Below, piece by piece: positions 1 to 6,757 of a stretch of 21,030 nt of DNA (its first letter is position 1; each line of letters begins with the position of its first letter). The notes beneath the pieces were generated by a model. It was not told where the DNA came from. It worked only from the letters and a program-made list of their open reading frames with translations, and made no database searches. Location: the IMG/VR virus record IMGVR_UViG_3300025652_000688, positions 1 to 21,030 of that record. One strand, written 5' to 3'. The DNA is from a virus. The position numbers and the translations under genes are program-made.

Positions 1-22
1 CCACAAAAGTATATATAGGCAT
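1..22 (-). CDS. Start of a phage gene, cut by the window edge
   Basis: Only the first seven codons are present (MPIYTFV), running off the left edge. A GGAG lies at 34-37, 11 nt ahead of the ATG. The opening MPxYTF is common at the start of small conserved phage proteins, but no function can be assigned from seven residues. A second ATG at 39, in another frame, opens the competing reading MEILTQC and cannot be excluded. A late-promoter-like octamer and a terminator lie between it and the HAD gene. Confidence 0.45.
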
Positions 23-47
23 TGTGTCAATATCTCCATTATCTTTA

Positions 48-73
48 ATAAAAAAGACAGCACGGGGCTGTCT
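48..73 (-). terminator. Rho-independent terminator after the HAD gene
   Basis: On the minus strand a 7-bp stem AGACAGC/GCTGTCT (55-61 with 67-73) closes a 5-nt loop and is followed at once by a run of six T. It lies about 40 nt after the stop of the HAD hydrolase and ends that transcript. Confidence 0.85.
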
Positions 74-96
74 AATCATAGTGTACCCTTCAAGGA

Positions 97-104
97 TATT
101 TATA
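97..104 (-). promoter_or_regulatory. Possible T4-type late promoter (TATAAATA)
   Basis: The minus strand reads TATAAATA, an exact match to the T4 late-promoter -10 octamer, pointing toward the partial gene at the left edge. I found no other exact copy in the window. It sits between the HAD stop codon and the terminator hairpin, so a transcript from it would meet the hairpin within about 20-40 nt. Chance is a real alternative in AT-rich intergenic DNA. Confidence 0.35.
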
Positions 105-115
105 TCGAAGGAAAC

Positions 116-700
116 TCACGACAGCATTTCGTAGATTTCTTTCCAAGTGTCGACGACCACAACATCATCATTGACGTAGTCCTTAGAGAAGCTGTGTCGA
201 ACAAGCACCGAGGTCAGTCCCATCTTAACTCCCAGCTCAGCGTTTGGTACCTTGTCCTCTATCCATAAGCATCCACTATCGATGTACGGCAGCAGAGCTT
301 CATCTTTATCTGCGCCAGTATCGAGACAGACGATCTTCTCAAATGCAGTCTTCCCGAACAGATTCTCGATATTCTGCTTTCGTAGGGTTCCAGCATACTG
401 GTTTAGACTTAGACTGGTGATGCAGTGAAAGACACATCCAAGTTCCTCGTGCATCTTACGAACATACTTAACAGCATCTCGTAGAGGCGGAAGATATCCA
501 ATTGCAGCACTTTCATTAAAGTTCTTTATGTGGCCGGACATAGTTGACTTGTCCATGCCGTACACTACCGATAAATCGTAGGTATCGACATTGGCGGCTT
601 GCTTATATCCGTGCTCACTCATCCAGTTATTAAAGGTGTATAGCCAATCTAGAAGAACGCCATCACAGTCGACAAGTACTAACTTTTCACTAATTCTCAT
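116..700 (-). CDS. HAD-superfamily hydrolase, deoxyribonucleotidase-like
   Basis: A 194-aa soluble protein with the HAD motifs in order: motif I DCDGVLLDW with Asp11 and Asp13, motif II CITS around residue 95, the motif III Lys in DKDEAL near 132, and motif IV WIEDK with Glu148-Asp149. The short helical cap between motifs I and II and the overall size resemble 5'(3')-deoxyribonucleotidase-like phosphatases common in T4-like phages, which would act on nucleoside monophosphates. The substrate is inferred, since HAD proteins vary widely. ATG start at 700 with a weak AAGAGA upstream. It is the only gene between its own strong promoter (731-759) and the terminator at 48-73, so it looks monocistronic. 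Confidence 0.75.
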   Translation of the reverse strand: MRISEKLVLVDCDGVLLDWLYTFNNWMSEHGYKQAANVDTYDLSVVYGMDKSTMSGHIKNFNESAAIGYLPPLRDAVKYVRKMHEELGCVFHCITSLSLNQYAGTLRKQNIENLFGKTAFEKIVCLDTGADKDEALLPYIDSGCLWIEDKVPNAELGVKMGLTSVLVRHSFSKDYVNDDVVVVDTWKEIYEMLS

Positions 701-730
701 ATCAATCTCTTTATTAAGTTGTTATATCAC

Positions 731-759
731 ATTGTATCATATATTGTTAGCAGTGTCAA
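731..759 (-). promoter_or_regulatory. Sigma-70-type promoter for the HAD gene
   Basis: TTGACA (759-754), 17 bp, TACAAT (736-731) on the minus strand, starting 3 bp after the stop codon of the 54-aa gene upstream. Confidence 0.85.
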
Positions 760-762
760 CGA

Positions 763-927
763 TCAGTCGAAAAACGAATCCGAGTCCTTATAAGATCTCT
801 TCTCTCGTCTAGCCTTTTGGATGTCGGCTTTTCGTTTATCGTATCGCTTAGAGTCTTTCTTTTTACCGATAGACTCTCTCGCATTATCTTCTTCGATCCA
901 CTCACGAAACTTCATTTCTTTGGACAT
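763..927 (-). CDS. Small Lys/Arg-rich phage protein (54 aa)
   Basis: An uninterrupted frame of 54 codons, ATG at 927 and TGA at 763-765, beginning MSKEMKFREWIEEDNARES. It is strongly charged: about a third Lys/Arg mixed with Asp/Glu and almost no hydrophobic residues, so a long helix or a disordered nucleic-acid-binding peptide is likely. The Shine-Dalgarno is weak (AAGAG about 10 nt ahead). It follows the DUF6433-like gene by 28 nt and fills the interval up to the next promoter, which supports it being real. No family recognised. Confidence 0.6.
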   Translation of the reverse strand: MSKEMKFREWIEEDNARESIGKKKDSKRYDKRKADIQKARREKRSYKDSDSFFD

Positions 928-955
928 TGATACACACTCTTACTTTAGGTTAACG

Positions 956-1432
956 TTATACTACTTTTCTAGGTCGACCACGACCACGCTTTACTTCACC
1001 AACTGCTACGGGATCGCTAATGATTGGCCCAAAAGCTTCAATGATCACCTCGACAGGTAGTTCTGGATATGGAGTCTTTGATAACATTCGAACTAACAAC
1101 TTTGCATCTTCTCGATCAACAGCTTCTAGTATTTGGATAAACAAAGACTCTCGTTTAATCTGGCTCAGATTCTCACCTTCAGTCAATTCGTTGATCAGAT
1201 ATACAATCTTCCTAGCCTCTCGATACAACAGACCATGCGATTCGTTATGCACCGAAGGCGTGTAGGGTGGGGCAGTCGAAGGAATGCTGAATGTGAACTT
1301 CTTGTCGTACATAAAGATTAGAATATTTCTCAATGGGATCGAGTTATTCTTCTGTAGGTACGCAACTTTATCAGCAGTCTGCTCGATGGCACATACCTGT
1401 GTGATAATCTCTGCTAATGATTCTGTAGTCAT
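956..1432 (-). CDS. DUF6433-like phage protein with C-terminal AT-hook-like tail
   Basis: A 158-aa protein resembling the DUF6433 family found next to RNase H in marine T4-like phages: a helical N-terminus, a central segment with TAPPYTPS (about 53-60), then a helix with EDAKLLVRML. The last residues, KRGRGRPRKVV, form a basic GRPRK core typical of minor-groove-binding AT-hooks. Molecular function is unknown; a role in replication is inferred from the neighbour. Its ATG lies 1 nt after the RNase H stop, with GGAG inside the last RNase H codons, so the two are translationally coupled and share a promoter. Confidence 0.65.
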   Translation of the reverse strand: MTTESLAEIITQVCAIEQTADKVAYLQKNNSIPLRNILIFMYDKKFTFSIPSTAPPYTPSVHNESHGLLYREARKIVYLINELTEGENLSQIKRESLFIQILEAVDREDAKLLVRMLSKTPYPELPVEVIIEAFGPIISDPVAVGEVKRGRGRPRKVV

Positions 1433-1433
1433 G

Positions 1434-2285
1434 TTAAAACTCCGTTATGCTAGGCATTAAGTTCTTAAGTTTGTTTTTAATAAAGTAATTCATCAACTGA
1501 CTTCGATCTTTGGTGTTCTCTTCAGCGTAGCTTTCCAGAATCGTCTCTTGGATCGATTTTGGAATCTCAGTCAGGTCAATCATTGACTTATTTCTCATAT
1601 AGTTCCGTTTTACTTCACTATCCATTTTATTTATGTCCACCCATTCTAGTATCCGCTTTTTAGTGACCGGACGCTGACGGATGTTCATAACAAGTGCATT
1701 GTCTGCTGATAGTACGTTTGGCACGCCATCACTAGCATCACCACGAAGAATGTGTTCAAACAAGAACTCTTCTGGGTTAGACTGAGAGATCCAGCGCTTA
1801 CGAGTAGGATCGTACTGCTTGACGTTAGCGTATGTATGCAACTGTGCAAAGTCTTTATCGCCAGACAGAATCAAAATAGGCTCACCCGAGTTCAGTACTT
1901 TGCCCTCTTTATGGACGATGGTGCCAATGATATCATCCGCTTCACACGTCTCAATCTGCATGACCTTGTACGGGAAGAACTCTTTCAGTTCCTCTCGAAT
2001 GTTATTCAATGCAGCGAAGATCGAATTCCAATCTAACTCCGACTTCTCACGGGACTTCCGACGATTCGCCTTATAGTACGGATATGCCTGTCGTCGCCAA
2101 TAGTTCTTATCGTCACAGCAGATCAACAGCTCGCCGAACTCTTGCGTGAACTTTTGACGATTCATGCGCAAGGTGTTCAAGATCATATGCCGTAGCATAT
2201 TCTCATCAACTTGGGCGTTAGTGTGGCTACCAATCTGTGCCATCATGTTTGAAATCATAACTTGATTCAAGTCTACCAGTATCAT
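1434..2285 (-). CDS. rnh: RNase H / 5'-3' exonuclease, T4 Rnh type
   Basis: A 283-aa FEN-family nuclease that in T4 removes RNA primers from lagging-strand fragments. The acidic metal ligands are visible: Asp5 (LVDLNQ), Asp58-Asp59 (CCDDK), Glu115/Asp117-Asp118 (CEADDIIGT), Asp143 and Asp145 (SGDKDFAQL), and GDASDGVPN at 182-190. The YWRRxxYxYYKxNRxKxRE stretch (62-80) and the closing ITEF both match T4 Rnh, and the length is close to its 305 aa. Start ATG at 2285 with GGAG 8 nt upstream. It follows its own consensus promoter and is coupled to the DUF6433-like gene downstream. Confidence 0.93.
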   Translation of the reverse strand: MILVDLNQVMISNMMAQIGSHTNAQVDENMLRHMILNTLRMNRQKFTQEFGELLICCDDKNYWRRQAYPYYKANRRKSREKSELDWNSIFAALNNIREELKEFFPYKVMQIETCEADDIIGTIVHKEGKVLNSGEPILILSGDKDFAQLHTYANVKQYDPTRKRWISQSNPEEFLFEHILRGDASDGVPNVLSADNALVMNIRQRPVTKKRILEWVDINKMDSEVKRNYMRNKSMIDLTEIPKSIQETILESYAEENTKDRSQLMNYFIKNKLKNLMPSITEF

Positions 2286-2317
2286 AATGTATCTCCAGCT
2301 TTATCTATTGAGGTCTA

Positions 2318-2346
2318 ATAATAACATAGTTTATGCGGGTTGTCAA
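2318..2346 (-). promoter_or_regulatory. Sigma-70-type promoter for rnh
   Basis: TTGACA (2346-2341), 17 bp, TATTAT (2323-2318), between the 119-aa gene and rnh. Confidence 0.85.
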
Positions 2347-2354
2347 GTAATATC

Positions 2355-2714
2355 TCACACATCTTCATCGTCTACATATAGGTCTTCCAAAAACTCACCA
2401 AGTAACTTCGAGTAGTCTACGTCCTCATGTGCATATATGCTATTCGATATAGTATGAAATGGATGCTCCTCTCCAACTGTCCTATAGAATAATGCCTCTA
2501 TGGTATCGATCAACACCCGAATCTCCAGCACAGCCAGAGGATTAGCGTCGATTTTGACTCCTATCAGCTCCAGCCCTGCAACGATGTCCTTAGCTGAGCT
2601 GACGGCGAAGTACTTTGCCATGGAAAGCTCGCTCTGATTTACAGTCATCTCGACGGCATCGTCTTGCGCTTTGATCTTCTTTCGTGCCGCTTCGAAATCG
2701 ATTATCGTTGACAT
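2355..2714 (-). CDS. Conserved-looking phage protein, unknown function (119 aa)
   Basis: Not recognised. It starts MSTIIDFEAARKKIKAQDD, a charged N-terminal helix, followed by mostly helical sequence and a very acidic end (EDLYVDDEDV). No Cys, no membrane segment. Its ATG shares the A of the TAA stop of the 383-aa gene upstream (TAATG), with AAGG about 10 nt ahead, so translation is probably coupled to that gene and both use the promoter at 3894-3922. Confidence 0.75.
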   Translation of the reverse strand: MSTIIDFEAARKKIKAQDDAVEMTVNQSELSMAKYFAVSSAKDIVAGLELIGVKIDANPLAVLEIRVLIDTIEALFYRTVGEEHPFHTISNSIYAHEDVDYSKLLGEFLEDLYVDDEDV

Positions 2715-3865
2715 TAGTTCAGTACCTTCAGAATGATAGTCTCTCTATTAATACGTCCATCAGACGCACTCTCTTTGGTAGTCAGTGCTTTGAATCCTTT
2801 AAGTGCCTTAGCTTTGGTTCCTTTACCAACCAACTCTAACATCTCTTCAGGCTTTCTCAGCATCTTCTTAATCGACAGTTCCTCGTCGAATCCCTGAATC
2901 GTACTGCCCTTGACGATGAATCCTTCTCGCCGATTACTGACTAGATACTTCAGAACACGAGTCTTTGTGTTGAATAAGTAGACTGCCTGAGCACCAACGA
3001 GCTTCACGGGATCAACACTAGTGATCTTATACTCTTTGGATTCTTTAAGGTATAACACCTTGGCGACTTGAGTACTAGCGGGTGTTGCTTTCTTAGCACG
3101 TGGCTTACGAGTGGCCTTCTTACTGATCAAGTACTTCTCGCAATCCTCTACGATATTGGATACGAAAGTGTAGAACGCTTTCTGCTTACGAACGCCAAGG
3201 TTATTATAGCCTTCGAGTAGCTCCTCAGTCTTATCAAAGACAAGCTCTCGTAACTCCTCTTGCATAACCATGTAGACAGCGCCAGCATCTCGTGCCGTCT
3301 GCGCAGCAGAACCAGCCTTCTTCATCTCATTATAGATAGACCAGTCCTTATCAAGGGTACCAGCCAAAAACTCATCAATGAATCCTTCGATCTCGCCGAG
3401 AAAATCGGCAGTCTTTTCGGCTAAAAGCTCGACAGGAGTCTTGCGCTTCACTTCAGACTTTGCTGTAACTTCGGCTGGGATACTCGCTTTATTGAACTTA
3501 CCACGTTCGATGATCTCTTCTGCCCACATCAACTGAGTTGCTTTATTCTTAGCGCTCAGTACGCAACCATTCATCTCCATCCTGCATAGACCTGCCAATG
3601 TTGACGAAGACATCCAAGATTCTGCGTAGGAGTAATACTCAACACCCTCCGGCATATACTGTGCCATCCAACTCTCGACCCACTGACAGTATGCCTTCTT
3701 CTCATAAAAGTACCCATAATGACGTATGGTATCATCAAGATTCTTCTTGTATGCAGCAGGCTTGACGACAGACCAATCAACGGTCTCACGACCGATATGA
3801 CCTTCTTCTACCTGTCGCTGTGACTTACTTTTGCGGGGTGCGGCTTTGGTTGTTACTTTAGCCAT
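2714..3865 (-). CDS. Two-domain conserved T4-like phage protein, unknown function
   Basis: A 383-aa protein of a type I remember from marine T4-like phages, without an assigned function. It has a basic disordered N-terminus (residues 1-17), a mainly helical N-terminal domain to about 245, a basic Ala/Pro/Lys linker (RKPRAKKATPAS, about 253-264), and a compact beta-type C-terminal domain with VYLFNTKTRVLKYL (295-308), FIVKGSTIQGFDEE (316-329) and LRKPEEMLE (336-344). The basic tail and linker suggest nucleic-acid contact, which is inference. ATG at 3865 with GGAG 8 nt upstream. It heads a two-gene operon. Confidence 0.8.
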   Translation of the reverse strand: MAKVTTKAAPRKSKSQRQVEEGHIGRETVDWSVVKPAAYKKNLDDTIRHYGYFYEKKAYCQWVESWMAQYMPEGVEYYSYAESWMSSSTLAGLCRMEMNGCVLSAKNKATQLMWAEEIIERGKFNKASIPAEVTAKSEVKRKTPVELLAEKTADFLGEIEGFIDEFLAGTLDKDWSIYNEMKKAGSAAQTARDAGAVYMVMQEELRELVFDKTEELLEGYNNLGVRKQKAFYTFVSNIVEDCEKYLISKKATRKPRAKKATPASTQVAKVLYLKESKEYKITSVDPVKLVGAQAVYLFNTKTRVLKYLVSNRREGFIVKGSTIQGFDEELSIKKMLRKPEEMLELVGKGTKAKALKGFKALTTKESASDGRINRETIILKVLN

Positions 3866-3893
3866 GCGATTTGCTCCATTCAGTTTAGAGTGT

Positions 3894-3922
3894 AGTATAA
3901 CATGAGCTTATTGGTTTGTCAA
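3894..3922 (-). promoter_or_regulatory. Sigma-70-type promoter overlapping the end of the glycosyltransferase gene
   Basis: TTGACA (3922-3917), 17 bp, TATACT (3899-3894). The -35 lies in the last codons of the glycosyltransferase gene, whose stop is 3908-3910. Drives the 383-aa gene. Confidence 0.85.
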
Positions 3923-4858
3923 CAAGTTTAGCAGAAAATCCGTCCACTGAATACTTCGACTCTTGCATGAATACGTGGTATCTATAAATGTCTTATCCTG
4001 TGCCAACTTCATGGCGATGTTTCGTCTAGGTCCAAGTCTGCCATATAAAGCAACAACATTGGCTAGCTCTTGATAGAACGTATTCAGGTGGATCTCTTTA
4101 TCTTCGGAGTAACCGTACATCGAGGTTAGACCTCTGGATATCTCAGGAAAAGACCCATATGATGAGTGTATACACATCATTTCGGCAGACATGCACTCTA
4201 GCAGGGGAGTGTGTGTTGCCGCTGGATATATGTTCGGAAAGAGTAGTATGTGGCACACGTCTAGTACGGGCACACGTCTAGTTAGTCCTAGATAGTCGGC
4301 CTCATTGGTATGGAATATGACCTTTGGATGACTTCTAACTTCAGCAGCAAACTTCGCATGTAATTTGTTATTCTTATCCTTGAGACCTCCGTAGACACTG
4401 AAGTCAGTAAAGACGTACAACAACATATCTGGATTTTTAGGAGAGAGTTTCTTAAATGCCGAGAACGCTATATCGAGACCATTTCTTGGGTCACCAACGA
4501 ACAGAAGGTTTACTCCGGTAGATGGCTTAGGTGCTTTTGCTATAACATCGATCGCATTTGGCATCACAATACCAGCACTATAAGGAACGCCAAGAAACAA
4601 GTTATACATGCTTTGTTGCCAATGGGTAAGGAATACGATACAGGTGTACTTATTCCAACCACCATCGGCGAGATGCTGCACGGCGGGATCGTCGGCAGCT
4701 TCATTGGGCATGTACAACGTGATGGACTTCGTACTCTTCTGTGACTCACTCGTGATGAATGTCACTTGATTAAGAATAGTCTGATTAACATCTCTCTTGA
4801 TAAGAGCTATCGTTGCTTGTACGTTATTAGCTAAGGCCATCTGGCAATTGTGTCCCAT
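3908..4858 (-). CDS. Glycosyltransferase, GT-B fold, GT4-like
   Basis: A 316-aa protein. Signs of a GT-B glycosyltransferase: CIVFLTHWQQSMY then VMPNAIDV (72-105), the end of the acceptor domain; LLFVGDPRNGLDIAFSAF (118-135), the start of the donor domain; and the donor-sugar signature LLFPNIYPAATHTPLLECMSAEM (205-227) with Glu221 in the conserved acidic position. It would transfer a sugar from a nucleotide sugar; DNA base, host glycan or virion protein are all possible acceptors. The N-terminal Rossmann half looks shortened. Its ATG at 4858 lies 32 nt inside the preceding WYL_2 gene and has no good Shine-Dalgarno, so it may depend on coupling. Last gene of the operon from the promoter at 5866-5894. 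Confidence 0.7.
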   Translation of the reverse strand: MGHNCQMALANNVQATIALIKRDVNQTILNQVTFITSESQKSTKSITLYMPNEAADDPAVQHLADGGWNKYTCIVFLTHWQQSMYNLFLGVPYSAGIVMPNAIDVIAKAPKPSTGVNLLFVGDPRNGLDIAFSAFKKLSPKNPDMLLYVFTDFSVYGGLKDKNNKLHAKFAAEVRSHPKVIFHTNEADYLGLTRRVPVLDVCHILLFPNIYPAATHTPLLECMSAEMMCIHSSYGSFPEISRGLTSMYGYSEDKEIHLNTFYQELANVVALYGRLGPRRNIAMKLAQDKTFIDTTYSCKSRSIQWTDFLLNLLTNQ

Positions 4859-5099
4859 TTACCGATCTAAGATTTGCCCAACGAAATGCTTTCCAAGCAC
4901 TTCCTTCGACGTCCCACACCGAGCAGCTTTCGGTGTTTGTTTTACGAGCTACTGCGCCAGGCTTAGCCTCCGCTGGAGTAGATACGATCTTATCCTCATT
5001 TAAGGTAGCTACCATAGTTCGCATGGTGCCATCGACTTTCACGAACTCGATACTCACATCGTCAAGTCGCATTGTTGCTAAGATATCATCTTTAGTCAT
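4827..5099 (-). CDS. WYL_2 / DUF2693 family Sm-like SH3 beta-barrel protein
   Basis: A 90-aa protein with the pattern of this phage family: MTKDDILATMRLDDVSIEF at the start, then TMRTMVATLNEDKI, and near the end SVWDVEGSAWKAFRWANL. The family is predicted to form a small Sm/SH3-like barrel and is common in T4-like phages; function unknown. ATG overlaps the glutaredoxin stop as ATGA, with GGAG 8 nt upstream, so translation is coupled. The 3' end overlaps the start of the glycosyltransferase by 32 nt. Confidence 0.75.
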   Translation of the reverse strand: MTKDDILATMRLDDVSIEFVKVDGTMRTMVATLNEDKIVSTPAEAKPGAVARKTNTESCSVWDVEGSAWKAFRWANLRSVNGTQLPDGLS

Positions 5100-5335
5100 A
5101 TTGTTTCTCCATCATTAATATTATCATTCACTGCTTGAGCAAAATCTGGGTAACCACCAATCTTACGGTCTCCCCAAACTATTTGTGGTACACCCGGAAT
5201 CTCAGGAAATTGCTCCAAAAACTCCTCGGGATGCTCTAAGATATTTTTGTACTTATAATCAAGTTCAAACGTATCTGCTAGCTGAGTACATTTCGTGCAA
5301 TACACACATCCAGGCGCTCCATATATCGTAATCAT
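5096..5335 (-). CDS. Glutaredoxin, T4 NrdC-like (CVYC active site)
   Basis: A 79-aa single-domain glutaredoxin: a beta strand, the redox site GCVYC at about 9-13, the cis-proline motif GVPQI (about 48-52), and GGYPDFAQAV closing the fold. T4 NrdC also carries CVYC and reduces the phage ribonucleotide reductase; the same job is inferred here. A second glutaredoxin domain is fused to NrdA in this window. The frame is open to a TTG at 5347, but ATG 5335 has GGA 9 nt upstream and gives the normal family N-terminus. ATGA overlap with the WYL_2 gene. Confidence 0.88.
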   Translation of the reverse strand: MITIYGAPGCVYCTKCTQLADTFELDYKYKNILEHPEEFLEQFPEIPGVPQIVWGDRKIGGYPDFAQAVNDNINDGETI

Positions 5336-5350
5336 CTTTTGATCCAACTG

Positions 5351-5647
5351 TTACTGTGGGTGTCTGATCAGCGCTAACTTCTCAGACTTGGTTACAACAT
5401 CCTTGTCGAATCGATCCTCATCCAAGACTATCATCAGGTTATCTTCACTTATACCTTCATAGTCAACTACATGCTCTCCTAGCTGTAGCTCCATACTAGC
5501 TTGAACAGGAGTATCATCTCGTTCAATCATATCCAGAGCTATCTTTAGATCTCCCTTAGTAGGTACTTGATCAGAAGGGATAAAGTATCGCTTCCGAATA
5601 GTAGCTATTGTAGTCACCATCACGTATTCAACATCAGTCTTACTCAT
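5351..5647 (-). CDS. Conserved-looking phage protein, unknown function (98 aa)
   Basis: Not recognised. Starting at ATG 5647 it reads MSKTDVEYVMVTTIATIRKR, an opening beta strand with a basic turn, then an alternating strand/helix pattern and an acidic middle (MIVLDEDRFDKD). No Cys and no membrane segment. ATG 5647 has a near-perfect GGAGG 5 nt upstream, so I prefer it over the in-frame TTG at 5668. It overlaps the preceding 61-63-aa gene by 8 nt and precedes glutaredoxin by 15 nt. Confidence 0.75.
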   Translation of the reverse strand: MSKTDVEYVMVTTIATIRKRYFIPSDQVPTKGDLKIALDMIERDDTPVQASMELQLGEHVVDYEGISEDNLMIVLDEDRFDKDVVTKSEKLALIRHPQ

Positions 5648-5831
5648 AGTATCCTCCGATCTTCTCAAACTTGCGTCTGGTCTTGCTGAACATCCTAAGA
5701 GGTTTTCTAAATACCTTCAGTACACCTCCCAGTTGTTGATGGGCTACCAAGTGTCCCTGCTCGTTTACGTGATATATTCCTTTATATCCAACATCTGATG
5801 GTTCATTCACTTCTTGTAGAATCATAATCAT
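5640..5831 (-). CDS. Small basic phage protein, first gene of the glutaredoxin operon
   Basis: A 63-aa protein (61 aa if ATG 5825 is used). After a short acidic start it has GYKGIYHVNEQGHLVAHQQ, then a strongly basic end with FRKPLRMFSKTRRKFEKIGG. No family recognised. The start reads ATGATTATG, the same doubled start seen at three other genes here; neither ATG has a strong Shine-Dalgarno. It lies 35-41 nt after the promoter -10 and overlaps the next gene by 8 nt. Confidence 0.7.
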   Translation of the reverse strand: MIMILQEVNEPSDVGYKGIYHVNEQGHLVAHQQLGGVLKVFRKPLRMFSKTRRKFEKIGGYYE

Positions 5832-5865
5832 ATCAGCTGTTCTCGTATCTCAATTCAATATGTAC

Positions 5866-5894
5866 ATTATATACCATCTAGCAACACGTGTCAA
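5866..5894 (-). promoter_or_regulatory. Sigma-70-type promoter for the glutaredoxin operon
   Basis: TTGACA (5894-5889), 17 bp, TATAAT (5871-5866); perfect consensus hexamers. Reads through five tightly packed genes down to the glycosyltransferase. Confidence 0.9.
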
Positions 5895-5913
5895 CACTTA
5901 TTTTGGATTATAT

Positions 5914-6345
5914 CTACTTCACGAGTGGTGCGTTTACCTGTTGCTTTGCATCGATAATCACCGCATTAGCATCATCAATCGCCTTATCTGACGCTTGGTA
6001 ATACCGCTCATACGCATTGATGATCGACTGTTGCTGGTGTACGTAAGCCCTGATGTCAGATAGATTGAGACCAAGGTTCTCGTATCCGGTGTCGGTAATA
6101 GCGAAGAATACTGGAGAATGTCCGTCTGCACCCAGTCCCAGAAGCTTTTCTTTGAAGTTCGTGGCATTGATAACAGACCATTCAACTCTTCGTAGATACA
6201 ACTCGTCTGCTTCGGGCAGAACTAACTTTGGCTTATCAACAGGCTCTGCGGACAATTCAATCCTTTGCGGGACCGTGCTACATCCACTAATCAGTGTTAT
6301 AGCGATCAAACAACCAAGGACATTCGCTATTGAACGCTTTACCAT
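5914..6345 (-). CDS. Outer-membrane spanin-like lipoprotein
   Basis: A 143-aa protein with a lipoprotein signal peptide: basic MVKR, a hydrophobic stretch and the lipobox ISGC with Cys22 as the predicted lipidated residue. The mature part is Pro-rich at first (about 25-45), then helical. It begins inside the 3' end of the inner-membrane partner gene, in another frame, with a 59-nt overlap; that is the classic two-component (Rz/Rz1-type) spanin layout, which fuses inner and outer membranes at lysis. AGGAG 7 nt ahead of ATG 6345. The mature part is longer than many o-spanins. The assignment rests on architecture, not on sequence similarity. Confidence 0.65.
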   Translation of the reverse strand: MVKRSIANVLGCLIAITLISGCSTVPQRIELSAEPVDKPKLVLPEADELYLRRVEWSVINATNFKEKLLGLGADGHSPVFFAITDTGYENLGLNLSDIRAYVHQQQSIINAYERYYQASDKAIDDANAVIIDAKQQVNAPLVK

Positions 6346-6748
6346 CCGTTGACTCCTTTTCAGTATCAGTTAATTCTGCGCCAGACAACAGCTCGAAGCA
6401 TCGGTTAGCCCTGTCGGTCGCTATGTTGATAATACGCTCTATTAGAACAGGCTTGTTAGACGCTAGATAACCTATATCGTTCTTATCTAACTTATCAGCT
6501 AGCGTCTGGTTCTGCCTACGAATCGCCACAAACTCGTCGTTGAGTTGTATCAGTGATTCGCTGGCATCATCATAGTCGACCTGGAGCTGATCGATCGTAT
6601 CTTCGCTGATCTGAATAGCGATGCCAAGCTTGGCGTTATTCTCATTAAGAATTGCCATCTTGGCTTGGGTATCAGCATAGTACCAATAGAACGCTCCTCC
6701 AGTGAGGACTGTCACTAATGCCATGATACCAGCTAACTTCATTCCCAT
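6287..6748 (-). CDS. Inner-membrane spanin-like protein (i-spanin)
   Basis: A 153-aa type II membrane protein: one N-terminal transmembrane helix (about residues 5-24, ending GGAFYWYYA) followed by a long periplasmic helical, coiled-coil-like region (about 30-90) rich in Gln, Asn, Asp and Leu, and two Cys in the C-terminal part (RCFELLSG, SECPW) that could crosslink dimers. This is the topology of an i-spanin, and the lipoprotein gene overlaps its end. AGGAG 6 nt before ATG 6748. No endolysin or holin gene is seen nearby in this window. Confidence 0.65.
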   Translation of the reverse strand: MGMKLAGIMALVTVLTGGAFYWYYADTQAKMAILNENNAKLGIAIQISEDTIDQLQVDYDDASESLIQLNDEFVAIRRQNQTLADKLDKNDIGYLASNKPVLIERIINIATDRANRCFELLSGAELTDTEKESTDGKAFNSECPWLFDRYNTD

Positions 6749-6757
6749 GTCTATCTC

